Positions 19,793 to 27,441 of a DNA stretch of 64,000 nt are shown here, in pieces. The notes beneath the pieces were generated by a model that saw only the letters and a program-made list of their open reading frames with translations, searched no databases and was not told the DNA's origin. The number at the start of each line of letters is the position of its first letter. The stretch's first letter is position 1. Both the position numbers and the translations under genes were made by a program. Source of the DNA: Streptomyces sp. C10-9-1 (GTDB lineage: Bacteria; Actinomycetota; Actinomycetes; Streptomycetales; Streptomycetaceae); assembly GCF_024497955.1 (NCBI RefSeq), contig NZ_JANHKP010000003.1:186001-250000 (forward strand), in the 5' to 3' direction.

Positions 19793-20746
19793 TCACCCGC
19801 CGGTGGTGAGCACGACGTTCCGCAGCTCCTCCCCGGCGGCGAACCGGGCGATCTGCCCGGCCAGCAGGCGCTTCGCACGGGGCATGAACGCGGACGTGGA
19901 GCCGCCGACATGGGGGCTGATCAGCACCCCGGGTGCGTGCCACAGCGGGTGGCCCGGGGGCAGCGGCTCGGGGTCGGTGACGTCCAGCGCCGCGCCGATC
20001 CGGCCGGTCCCCACCTCCGCCAGCAGGGCCTCGGTCAGCACCACCGGTCCGCGGGCGACGTTCACCAGCAGCGCCCCGTCCTTCATCCGGGCGAGGAAGC
20101 GGGAGTCCACCAGCCCCCGGGTGGCCTCGGTGAGCGGCGTCGACAGGATCACCACGTCGGCCTCCGGCAGCAGCACGGGCAGTTCAGTGAACGCGTGCAC
20201 CTCGCCGCGCTCCGACGTCCGTGCGGAGCGCGCGACGCGCACCACCCGCGCGCACTCGAACGGCGTGAGCCGGTCCTCGATGGCGGCGCCGATGGAGCCG
20301 TAGCCCACGATCAGTACGGACTTGTCGGCGAGCGCCGGGTAGAAGCCCGCCCGCCACTCCTCGCGCTGCCGGCCCTCGACGAACCCCGGGATGCCGCGCA
20401 GCGAGGCCAGCACGAGGGCGAGGGCCAGCTCGGCCGTGGACGCCTCGTGGACCCCCTTGGCGTTGCACAGGCGCACCCCCGGGTGCAGCCCGGTCAGCCC
20501 CGGCTCCACATGGTCCGTCCCCGCGGACAGGGTCTGCACCACGCGTACCGAGCGCATCGCGGGCAGCGGGCGTATCGCCACGTCCATGCCCTGCATGTAC
20601 GGCACCGCGTAGAAGACGCAGTCCGCGGGGTCGGCGGGGAAGTCCGGCCCGCCGTTCCAGAACCGGTAGGTCAGGCCCGCCTCGGCGGAGGCGGGCAGCC
20701 CCTCGATCTCCTCGGCCGCCACGGGCAGCCACACGTCGTTTCCCAT
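19793..20746 (-). CDS. D-isomer-specific 2-hydroxyacid dehydrogenase
   Basis: This 317-residue NAD(P)-dependent enzyme belongs to the phosphoglycerate dehydrogenase-like superfamily. The Rossmann motif is VLIVGYGSIGAAIEDRL. The catalytic Arg is in NVARGPVVLTEAL, an acidic residue in VTDPEPLPPGHPLW, and the His in ISPHVGGST. There is no ACT domain, so it is not a second SerA. The substrate may be a glyoxylate/hydroxypyruvate-like 2-oxoacid but cannot be fixed. It is divergent from the aldo/keto reductase with 75 nt between starts. Confidence 0.88.
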   Translation of the reverse strand: MGNDVWLPVAAEEIEGLPASAEAGLTYRFWNGGPDFPADPADCVFYAVPYMQGMDVAIRPLPAMRSVRVVQTLSAGTDHVEPGLTGLHPGVRLCNAKGVHEASTAELALALVLASLRGIPGFVEGRQREEWRAGFYPALADKSVLIVGYGSIGAAIEDRLTPFECARVVRVARSARTSERGEVHAFTELPVLLPEADVVILSTPLTEATRGLVDSRFLARMKDGALLVNVARGPVVLTEALLAEVGTGRIGAALDVTDPEPLPPGHPLWHAPGVLISPHVGGSTSAFMPRAKRLLAGQIARFAAGEELRNVVLTTGG

Positions 20747-20821
20747 GCCCGGAGGCTATGCCACGAGGCCTCCCGCGCATTGGTTAGGTTTTGGGGGCGG
20801 CCGAGCGGAAGGTACGGGGAG

Positions 20822-21820
20822 TTGGAGCGCAGGACGATCGGTGCGGCGGCGCTGGAGGTGGGCGCCGTCGGGCTGGGCTGCATGCCGATGAGCTGGGCGT
20901 ACACCGGCTCGCAGCGGCAGGGGGAGCGCTCGTTGCGCACGGTGCACGCCGCACTGGACGCGGGGGTGACACTGCTGGACACGGCGGACGTGTACGGGCC
21001 GTTCACCAACGAGCTGCTCCTGGGCCGGGCGCTCAGGGAGCGCCGCGGGGAGGCCTTCGTGGCCACCAAGGTCGGGCTGCTCGTGGGCGAGGGGCACACG
21101 GTCGCCAACGGCCGCCCCGGCTACGTGCGGCGGGCCTGCGACGCCTCGCTGAGGCGGCTCCAGACCGAGGCGATCGACCTGTACCAGCTGCACCGGACCG
21201 ACCCCGAGGTCCCCGTGGAGGAGACCTGGGGCGCGATGGCCGAGCTGGTGGCGGCCGGCAAGGTGCGCGCGCTGGGGTGGAGCGCGGTGGGTGCGCGGGC
21301 GCCGCGCCGCCCCGGGGCCGACCTGCACGAGACGACGATCCGGCAACTGGAGCGCGTGCAGCAGGTGTTCCCGGTCAGCGCGGTGCAGGCCGAGCTGTCG
21401 GTGTGGTCGCGCGAGGCGCTTGCCCGGCTGCTGCCCTGGTGCGAGGCGAGGGGGGTGGGGTTCCTGGCCGCGATGCCGCTGGGCAGCGGCTTCCTGACGG
21501 GGACGCTCACCCCGGGCCAGGGTTTCGAGCCGGACGACGCCCGGGCCCGGCACCCCCGGTTCACGGCCGAGATGATGGCCGCCAACCAGGGCGTGGTCGC
21601 CGGGTTGCGCCGGGTCGCCGCCCGGCACGGCCCGGGGGCCACCCCGGCGGCGGCCGCGCTGGCCTGGGTCCTGGCGCAGGGGCGGCACGTGGTGCCGGTG
21701 CCGGGCACCAAACGGCCGGAGTGGGCGGTCGCGAACGCGGGCGCCGCGGATCTGCGGCTCACCGGGCGCGACCTGGCGGAGATCGCCCGGCTGCCGCCCG
21801 CGCTCGGTTCCTGGGACTGA
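20822..21820 (+). CDS. Aldo/keto reductase
   Basis: The 332-residue TIM-barrel NADPH oxidoreductase carries the AKR tetrad: Asp and Tyr in LLDTADVYGP, Lys in FVATKVGLL, His in LYQLHRTD. The C-terminal cofactor stretch is VPVPGTKRPEWAVAN. The TTG at 20822 is chosen because it gives the family N-terminus (L/M)ERRTIGAAALEVGAVGLG, with GGAAGG about 9 nt upstream. The frame is open far upstream but antisense to the dehydrogenase and not conserved. Likely an aldehyde or ketone reductase; substrate unknown. Confidence 0.87.
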   Translation: MERRTIGAAALEVGAVGLGCMPMSWAYTGSQRQGERSLRTVHAALDAGVTLLDTADVYGPFTNELLLGRALRERRGEAFVATKVGLLVGEGHTVANGRPGYVRRACDASLRRLQTEAIDLYQLHRTDPEVPVEETWGAMAELVAAGKVRALGWSAVGARAPRRPGADLHETTIRQLERVQQVFPVSAVQAELSVWSREALARLLPWCEARGVGFLAAMPLGSGFLTGTLTPGQGFEPDDARARHPRFTAEMMAANQGVVAGLRRVAARHGPGATPAAAALAWVLAQGRHVVPVPGTKRPEWAVANAGAADLRLTGRDLAEIARLPPALGSWD

Positions 21821-21952
21821 ACGGCCGGGACGGGCGGCGCCGGCGCGCCCCTCTCCGCCGCCGCCCCGCACCCTGCCGGAGCGCGCCCGCCCGGGTGCGC
21901 CGGAGCCGCCCCCCGCCGCGGTCGGGAGGGACCCTGAACCCCGGAGTGCGGC

Positions 21953-21984
21953 AGAGGTGTATGAACGAAGGAGTACGCACCTCT
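21953..21984. promoter_or_regulatory. Inverted repeat in leader of the sugar dehydrogenase gene
   Basis: AGAGGTG (21953-21959) and CACCTCT (21978-21984), 18 nt apart, lie about 40 nt upstream of the start. It could be an operator or mRNA hairpin; support is weak. Confidence 0.25.
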
Positions 21985-22024
21985 GGCGCTCGCACCCGCG
22001 AGCGGCGTTCGAAGGGACAGCATC

Positions 22025-23188
22025 GTGCACCGTCCAGTCCTGCGGGCCGCCCTGGCCGCCGCCGTGCTCGCCCTGACGGCGGGCTGCTCCTCGGACGGGT
22101 CTCGGGGGCCGCTGCCCGGTACCCCGTCCGGGGACCCCGCCGCCTCCTCCCCCGCCGCCGCGGCCTCCTCCACCGAGCCCTCCGCGCCGCCCGCCCGCGG
22201 GGCGGCGGACGTGGTGTCCACCCTCGCGGAGGACCTGGAGTCCCCCTGGGGGGTGGCGGTGCTCCCGGACGGGGACCTGCTGGTCTCCTCGCGGGACCAG
22301 GGCACCATCACCCTGGTGTCGGCCGGGGACGGGACCACGGCCGAGCTCGGCTCCGTGCCGGGCGTGGCGTCCGGCGGCGAGGGCGGCCTGCTGGGCCTCG
22401 CCGTCTCGCCGGACTTCGCCACCGACCGGATGGTGTACGCCTACTTCACCACCGCGTCGGACAACCGGATCGCACGGCTGCTGTACGACGAGGGCCGCCC
22501 GGAGGGCCGCCGGCTCGGCGCCCCGGACACCGTGCTGCGCGGCATCCCCAAGGGGACGATCCACAACGGCGGCCGGATCGCCTTCGGCCCGGACGGGATG
22601 CTCTACGCGGGCACCGGCGAGGCCGGGGACAGGGGGCTGTCACAGGACCGGGAGTCGCTCGGCGGCAAGATCCTGCGGATGACGCCCGACGGCGAGCCGG
22701 TGCACGGCAATCCCGAGGCGGACTCCGTCGTCTACTCCCTGGGCCACCGCAACGTGCAGGGGCTGGCCTGGGACGGCGACGGGCGGCTGTGGGCGGCCGA
22801 GTTCGGGCAGAACACCTGGGACGAGCTGAACCTGATCGAACCGGGCGCGAACTACGGCTGGCCCGAGGTGGAGGGCAGGGGCGGCGGGGCGGACTTCACC
22901 GACCCGGTGGCCCAGTGGCGCACCTCCGAGGCGTCGCCGAGCGGCATCGCCTGGGCCGAGGGGTCGATCTGGATGGCCGGGCTGCGCGGGGAGCGCCTGT
23001 GGCGGATCCCGCTCGCCGGAGCGGAACCCTCCGCGGAGCCCCGGGCGTTCCTGGAGGGAGAGTACGGCCGTCTGCGCACCGTGGTGGCGGCCGGCGGGGA
23101 CCGGCTCTGGCTGGTCACCAGCGAGACGGACACGCGCGGTACCCCGGGCCCGGGGGACGACAGGATCCTGGGCCTGCGGGTGCGGTAG
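22025..23188 (+). CDS. PQQ-dependent sugar dehydrogenase-like lipoprotein
   Basis: The 387-residue product starts at GTG 22025 (AAGGGA 8 nt upstream). A lipoprotein signal peptide ends at the lipobox LTAGC (Cys ~20), followed by a Ser/Ala/Pro-rich linker to about residue 60. The remainder is a six-bladed beta-propeller of the soluble glucose/aldose sugar dehydrogenase type: ESPWGVAVLPDGDLLVSSRD, GGEGGLLGLAVSPDF, HNGGRIAFGPDGMLYAGTGE, SLGHRNVQGLAW. Membrane-anchored outside the cell, it probably oxidises sugars or a related substrate if PQQ is available; no PQQ synthesis genes are in the window. Confidence 0.85.
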   Translation: MHRPVLRAALAAAVLALTAGCSSDGSRGPLPGTPSGDPAASSPAAAASSTEPSAPPARGAADVVSTLAEDLESPWGVAVLPDGDLLVSSRDQGTITLVSAGDGTTAELGSVPGVASGGEGGLLGLAVSPDFATDRMVYAYFTTASDNRIARLLYDEGRPEGRRLGAPDTVLRGIPKGTIHNGGRIAFGPDGMLYAGTGEAGDRGLSQDRESLGGKILRMTPDGEPVHGNPEADSVVYSLGHRNVQGLAWDGDGRLWAAEFGQNTWDELNLIEPGANYGWPEVEGRGGGADFTDPVAQWRTSEASPSGIAWAEGSIWMAGLRGERLWRIPLAGAEPSAEPRAFLEGEYGRLRTVVAAGGDRLWLVTSETDTRGTPGPGDDRILGLRVR

Positions 23189-23210
23189 GGCGGCGCCGGC
23201 CGGGCTTCGG

Positions 23211-23233
23211 CACGGCACGGCACGGCACGGCAC
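23211..23233. repeat. CACGG pentanucleotide tandem repeat
   Basis: CACGG repeats four times plus a partial fifth unit in the gap between the sugar dehydrogenase and the DUF6191-like gene. It could vary in length by slippage. Confidence 0.7.
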
Positions 23234-23290
23234 CAGCAGAACCGTTCCCGGAGGGACCGGGGGCGCCCTCCACGGAAGGCGGGCCGATCG

Positions 23291-23515
23291 GTGTTCAACC
23301 TGTTCGACGAGATCTTCGCTCCCGGGCGCAGGCACACCGAGGAGGAGCGCAACCGGCTGGCGCTCACCCGGGAGGACCCCGGCGACGGGGCCCCCGGCGG
23401 CGGGCCCATCGACCTGGCCTCGGGCAAGGTCACCATACGCAGGCCGGCCGCGGGCGGGGCCGAAGCGGCGGACGGGGAGCGCCCCGGGGCCGCCGAGCCG
23501 CCCCCGGAGGCGTGA
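23291..23515 (+). CDS. DUF6191-like small protein (74 aa)
   Basis: The 74-residue protein starts at GTG 23291 and begins FNLFDEIFAPGRRHTEEERN, followed by GPIDLASGKVTIRRP and a Pro/Glu/Ala-rich tail. This pattern matches the short actinobacterial proteins I recall as DUF6191. It has no membrane or signal segment; function unknown. It is 102 nt past the sugar dehydrogenase gene and convergent with the GNAT gene. Confidence 0.7.
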   Translation: MFNLFDEIFAPGRRHTEEERNRLALTREDPGDGAPGGGPIDLASGKVTIRRPAAGGAEAADGERPGAAEPPPEA

Positions 23516-23549
23516 GGGCGCCCGGAGCCGGGCCGGCGGACGCGGCCCC

Positions 23550-24311
23550 TCAGCTGCTGCGGGCCCGCAGTACGTACGGCGTCGTGGTGGCCACGGCGGC
23601 GAAGCCCAGGCGCCGGAGGATCGGCCGGCTCTCCGCGGACGCGTCCACCTGGAGGAAGGACACGCCCCGTGCGGCCGCGGCGCACGCCCGGTGGGCCACC
23701 AGGGCCCGGTAGATGCCGCGCCCGCGCCAGTCCGGGTGGGTGCCGCCTCCCCACAGGCCGGCGAAGCCGGTCCCGGGGAGGTACTCGATGCGGGCGGCGG
23801 ACACCGGGAGACCGCCATCGGTGAGCGCCACGGTGAGCGTGAGTTCCCCGGGAGCGTTCTCCAGGGCGTGCAGCAGGCGCGCGCGCAGGTGCTCGCCGCC
23901 GCCGCCGAAGGCCGCGTCGTGCGCCCGGATCGCCAGGTCCACGCCGTCGGCGTCCCGCACGTCCACCAGCCGGACGCCCTCCGGGAGGCGCACACGGGTG
24001 TCCAGCGCGGCGGTCTCGGCGATCATCAGGGTCTCGGGGGGCTCGGGGACGAAGCCCGCCCGGCGCAGCCGGTCGCCGAGGTCCGCCGGGAGATCGTGGT
24101 CGTAGAGCTTCCACTCCGTGTCCCGGCCGAGGGCCTCCGCACGGCGCACCTCCTCGGCGATCGCCGCGTCGGCCGTGTGCGCGTCGAGGTCGGACCAGAC
24201 GACGCCGCACCAGCCCTCCTCCTCCGCGTCGAAACGGCGCACCCCGGGTGCGGTGGCGGGTCCTCGGCGTACCCGGAGGTCGTAGGCGTCGCGCAGGGCA
24301 ATCGGTTCCAT
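23550..24311 (-). CDS. GNAT-family N-acetyltransferase
   Basis: The 253-residue product has its GNAT core in the C-terminal half. The acetyl-CoA loop is THPDWRGRGIYRAL (the Q/RxxGxG/A signature as RGRGIY), preceded by a beta strand GFAGLWGGG and followed by FLQVDASAESRPILRRLGF. The N-terminal ~110 residues may be a second, degenerate GNAT fold. ATG 24311 is preferred; an upstream in-frame start at 24335 adds eight residues. The substrate is unknown. The next gene upstream is another GNAT, 82 nt away, probably in one operon. Confidence 0.82.
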   Translation of the reverse strand: MEPIALRDAYDLRVRRGPATAPGVRRFDAEEEGWCGVVWSDLDAHTADAAIAEEVRRAEALGRDTEWKLYDHDLPADLGDRLRRAGFVPEPPETLMIAETAALDTRVRLPEGVRLVDVRDADGVDLAIRAHDAAFGGGGEHLRARLLHALENAPGELTLTVALTDGGLPVSAARIEYLPGTGFAGLWGGGTHPDWRGRGIYRALVAHRACAAAARGVSFLQVDASAESRPILRRLGFAAVATTTPYVLRARSS

Positions 24312-24393
24312 GGGCCACAGCAGAGCACGGCGCACGGCCGGGGGACCAGCGATTTCGGCCGCGGACGCCTCCGCCCGCGGCGGAAGGGCCGCT

Positions 24394-24981
24394 TCAGCGC
24401 GGGGCGTCAGCCCGCCGGGCGCGCCACTCGGGGGCGAGCACCGACCAGACCTCCATGTCGTGCCGCTCCCCCCGGTGGAGGTAGCTCTGGCGCAGCACCC
24501 CCTCGCGGGTCATCCCCAGCCGGGCGGCGACGGCGAGACTGGCGGCGTTGGCCGAGGAGGCGAACCACTCCACGCGGTGGATGCCCCGCTCCTCCACCGC
24601 CCAGTCGATCAGTGCGGTGGCGGCCCGGGTGACCAGGCCCCGGCCGGTGGCCGACGGCTCCAGCCAGCATCCCGCCTCGCAGACCCCCTGGACCAGGTCC
24701 AGGGTGCGCAGCAGGACCCCGCCGACGAGTGTGCCGTCCTTCTCGCGGATGCCGTGGAGGCGCCCGGTGTCCGCGGCCGCCTTCTCCGCGTACGAGGTGA
24801 GGAAGGCCCGGGCCGTCTCCTGGTCCGTCACCGCGTCCGCGAGGCCGACATAGCGGCCGATGGCCTCCCTGCCGCGGTCCATGTGCGCCAGGAACTCCCC
24901 GGCCTGCCAGGGCTCCAGGGGCGCGAGCACCGCGCCGTCCTCCCCGAGTTCCACCGCGTACACGGCCCCACCGCTCCCCAT
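24394..24981 (-). CDS. RimJ/RimL-type GNAT N-acetyltransferase
   Basis: The 195-residue acetyltransferase resembles ribosomal-protein Ser/Ala N-acetyltransferases. It shows GTLVGGVLLRTLD, the CoA-binding segment LEPSATGRGLVTRAATALIDW, and the family-typical RVEWFASSANAASLAVAARLG followed by GVLRQSYLHRGERHDMEVWS. The acceptor is not predictable; this subfamily also acetylates amino acids, peptides and antibiotics. It precedes a second GNAT gene on the same strand and follows the MMPL gene by 54 nt, so the three may be co-transcribed. Confidence 0.87.
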   Translation of the reverse strand: MGSGGAVYAVELGEDGAVLAPLEPWQAGEFLAHMDRGREAIGRYVGLADAVTDQETARAFLTSYAEKAAADTGRLHGIREKDGTLVGGVLLRTLDLVQGVCEAGCWLEPSATGRGLVTRAATALIDWAVEERGIHRVEWFASSANAASLAVAARLGMTREGVLRQSYLHRGERHDMEVWSVLAPEWRARRADAPR

Positions 24982-25035
24982 GCCCGCCCGCCGGTGCTCC
25001 CGGCGGGTCCCGCCTCTGCCGTCGTGTCGCGCCTC

Positions 25036-27273
25036 TCAGGAGGCGGACTCCCCGCCGCCGCCCTGGCGGACGAGGTCCTCGTCCGCGCCCGTGCGCTGCA
25101 CGGGGATCTTCGCACGTGCGGCCTCGCGGCACCCGGGCTTTTCGATGCTGATCCGGGGCAGCAGGCGGTCCATCCAGCGGGGGAGCCACCAGTTGGCACC
25201 GCCGAGCATGTGCATCAGCGCGGGCACCAGCAGGGTGCGGAGCACGAAGGCGTCCAGCGCGACGGCGGTGGCCAGGCCGATGCCGAACATGGCCACGACC
25301 CGGTCGCCGCTGAGCACGAAGGCGAGGAACACCGAGATCATGATCACGGCCGCGGAGTTGATCACCCGGCTGGTCTCCGCGAGGCCCACACGCACCGCGC
25401 GCCGGTTGTCCCCGGTCTCCAGCCACTCCTCGTACATCCGGCTCACCAGGAACACCTGGTAGTCCATGGACAGCCCGAACAGGACCGACACCATGATCAC
25501 GGGGAGGAAGGGCTCGATGGGCCCGGCCCGGCCCAGGCCGATCAGCTCGCTGCCCCACCCCCACTGGAAGATCGCGACGACGACGCCGAAGGCGGAGGCG
25601 ACGGCGGCGACGTTCATCGCCGCGGCCTTGAGCGGGATGCCGATCGACCGGAAGGCGAGGAGCAGCAGGAGGCAGCCGAGGGTGATGACGACGCCGATGA
25701 ACAGGGGCAGCTTGCCGACGATGATCGAGGCGAAGTCGTCGTAGCCGGCCGTGACGCCGCCGACGTGGGTCTGGAGCGAGGTGCCCTGTCCGGCGGCGGG
25801 CAGGACGTCCTCGCGCAGCCGGTCGACCAGCTCGCTGGTGGCCTTGGACTGCGGGGAGGTCTCGGGGACGACGGTGAGGAAGGCGGTGTCGCCGCTGCCG
25901 TTGTAGACCACCGGGGATGCCTCGGCGACGCCGGGCGTCGTGCGCAGCGTCTCGGACAGCCCGTCCATGGCGACCTTGTCGTCCGCGCCGTCGAGGGTGG
26001 CCACCACGGTCAGGGGTCCGTTGACGCCGGGGCCGAAGCCGTCGGCGAGCAGGTCGTAGGCCTGGCGGGTGGTGGAGGTGGCGGGCCCGTTGCCCTGGTC
26101 GGAGGTGCCGAGGTGGAGCGAGAGCGTGGGGAGGGCGAGCAGGGCCATGGCCGCGGCGGCCAGGGCGCCCAGGAGCTTCGGGTGGCGCTCGACGAAGGCC
26201 GACCAGCGCGCGGCGAAGCCGGTGGGCAGTTCGGGGCGGGGGCCGTGCTCGGCGAGCCGCCGCCGCTCCCCGCGGCCGAGGGCCCGCATGCCGATGAAGG
26301 ACAGCAGGGCCGGGAGCAGGGTGACGGAGGCGGCGACGGTGAGCACGACGGTCAGCGAGGCCGCGACGGCCACGCCGTTGAGGAAGCTCAGCCGCAGGAT
26401 GAGCATGCCCAGCAGGGCGATGCAGACGGTGGCCCCCGCGAAGACGACGGCCCGCCCGGTGGTGGCGGTGGCCTCGCGCGCCGCGTCGGCGACGGGCAGC
26501 CCGCGTTTGAGGCCCTGCCGGTGCCGGGTGACGATGAACAGCGCGTAGTCGATGCCCACGCCCAGTCCGATGAGCAGCCCGAGCATGGGCGCGAAGTCCG
26601 CCACGGTCATGACGTGGCCGAGGAGCACGGTGCCCGCGTAGGCCGTGCCGACCGAGACGAGCGCGGTGGCGATGGGCAGCAGGCTGGCGGCGAGGGAGCC
26701 GAAGGCGAGGAAGAGGACCACGGCGGCCACCGCCACCCCGACGGCCTCCGCGAGGTGCCCGCCGGGGGCCTCGGACTGGGCGATCGCGGTGCCACCGAGT
26801 TCGACCTGGACGTCCTCGTCGGCCGCCGCCCGGGCGGTGTCGACCAGGTCCTGCACCTGGGCGGGCGGGACGTCGTCCGCCCGCTCGTCGAAGGTCACCA
26901 CGGCGTAGGCGGTGCGCTCGTCGGCGCTGATCCGGCCCGCGCCCTCGTCGCCGTACGGTCCGGCGACCGAGGCGATCCCGTCGAGCCCGGCGACGCGGTC
27001 GAGCATCGCCGTCATCCGCTCCTCGACCGCGGGGGCGCGGACGCTGCCGTCGTCGGTGTGCCACACCACGGTGTCGCTGTCCCCGCCGAGACCGTGGAAG
27101 CCCTCCTGGAGCAGGGTGGCGGCGCGGCCGGACTCCGTTCCGGGGACGTCGTAGTCGTTGGAGTAGGCGGACCCGGCGGCGACCGCTCCGGCGGCGGTGC
27201 CGCCCAGGGCCAGCAGCCAGAGCAGGACGACGACGAGACGGTGCCTGACGCACCACCGGGCGATGGCTGCCAA
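25036..27273 (-). CDS. MMPL/RND-family transporter
   Basis: The 745-residue inner-membrane exporter has two repeats of one helix, an extracytoplasmic domain and about five helices. The proton-relay Asp-Tyr pairs are in GLGVGIDYALFIVTRHR and LFGLSMDYQVFLVSRMYEEW. MMPL proteins move lipids, lipid-linked metabolites or drugs by proton antiport. A cytoplasmic tail of about 45 residues follows the last helix. The start is TTG at 27273 with GGGAG 6 nt upstream, giving AAIARWCVRHRLVVVLLWLL. No TetR repressor lies beside it, unlike many homologues. Confidence 0.9.
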   Translation of the reverse strand: MAAIARWCVRHRLVVVLLWLLALGGTAAGAVAAGSAYSNDYDVPGTESGRAATLLQEGFHGLGGDSDTVVWHTDDGSVRAPAVEERMTAMLDRVAGLDGIASVAGPYGDEGAGRISADERTAYAVVTFDERADDVPPAQVQDLVDTARAAADEDVQVELGGTAIAQSEAPGGHLAEAVGVAVAAVVLFLAFGSLAASLLPIATALVSVGTAYAGTVLLGHVMTVADFAPMLGLLIGLGVGIDYALFIVTRHRQGLKRGLPVADAAREATATTGRAVVFAGATVCIALLGMLILRLSFLNGVAVAASLTVVLTVAASVTLLPALLSFIGMRALGRGERRRLAEHGPRPELPTGFAARWSAFVERHPKLLGALAAAAMALLALPTLSLHLGTSDQGNGPATSTTRQAYDLLADGFGPGVNGPLTVVATLDGADDKVAMDGLSETLRTTPGVAEASPVVYNGSGDTAFLTVVPETSPQSKATSELVDRLREDVLPAAGQGTSLQTHVGGVTAGYDDFASIIVGKLPLFIGVVITLGCLLLLLAFRSIGIPLKAAAMNVAAVASAFGVVVAIFQWGWGSELIGLGRAGPIEPFLPVIMVSVLFGLSMDYQVFLVSRMYEEWLETGDNRRAVRVGLAETSRVINSAAVIMISVFLAFVLSGDRVVAMFGIGLATAVALDAFVLRTLLVPALMHMLGGANWWLPRWMDRLLPRISIEKPGCREAARAKIPVQRTGADEDLVRQGGGGESAS

Positions 27274-27391
27274 CGACTGCTCCCAGGGGGTTCGTGGCCC
27301 TACGGGCGGGAATGCCCGGATAGTGGCGCATGACCTGCACGAGACACTGTCGCAGCAGTTGATGATCCTTTGTCCGGTTCGTGTGCATCGT

Positions 27392-27423
27392 CACAGGGTG
27401 GGCGGCCCGCGGACCGCCCACCC
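27392..27423 (-). terminator. Phospholipase C gene terminator
   Basis: CAGGGTGGGCGG and CCGCCCACCCTG form a perfect 12-bp stem with an 8-nt loop, starting 18 nt past the phospholipase stop on the minus strand. Confidence 0.7.
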
Positions 27424-27441
27424 TGCGCACACTCCCCCGGA

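Noticed and set aside
19793..20746. Second SerA (phosphoglycerate dehydrogenase)
   Set aside because: Shorter, without ACT or intervening domain; kept as a generic 2-hydroxyacid dehydrogenase.
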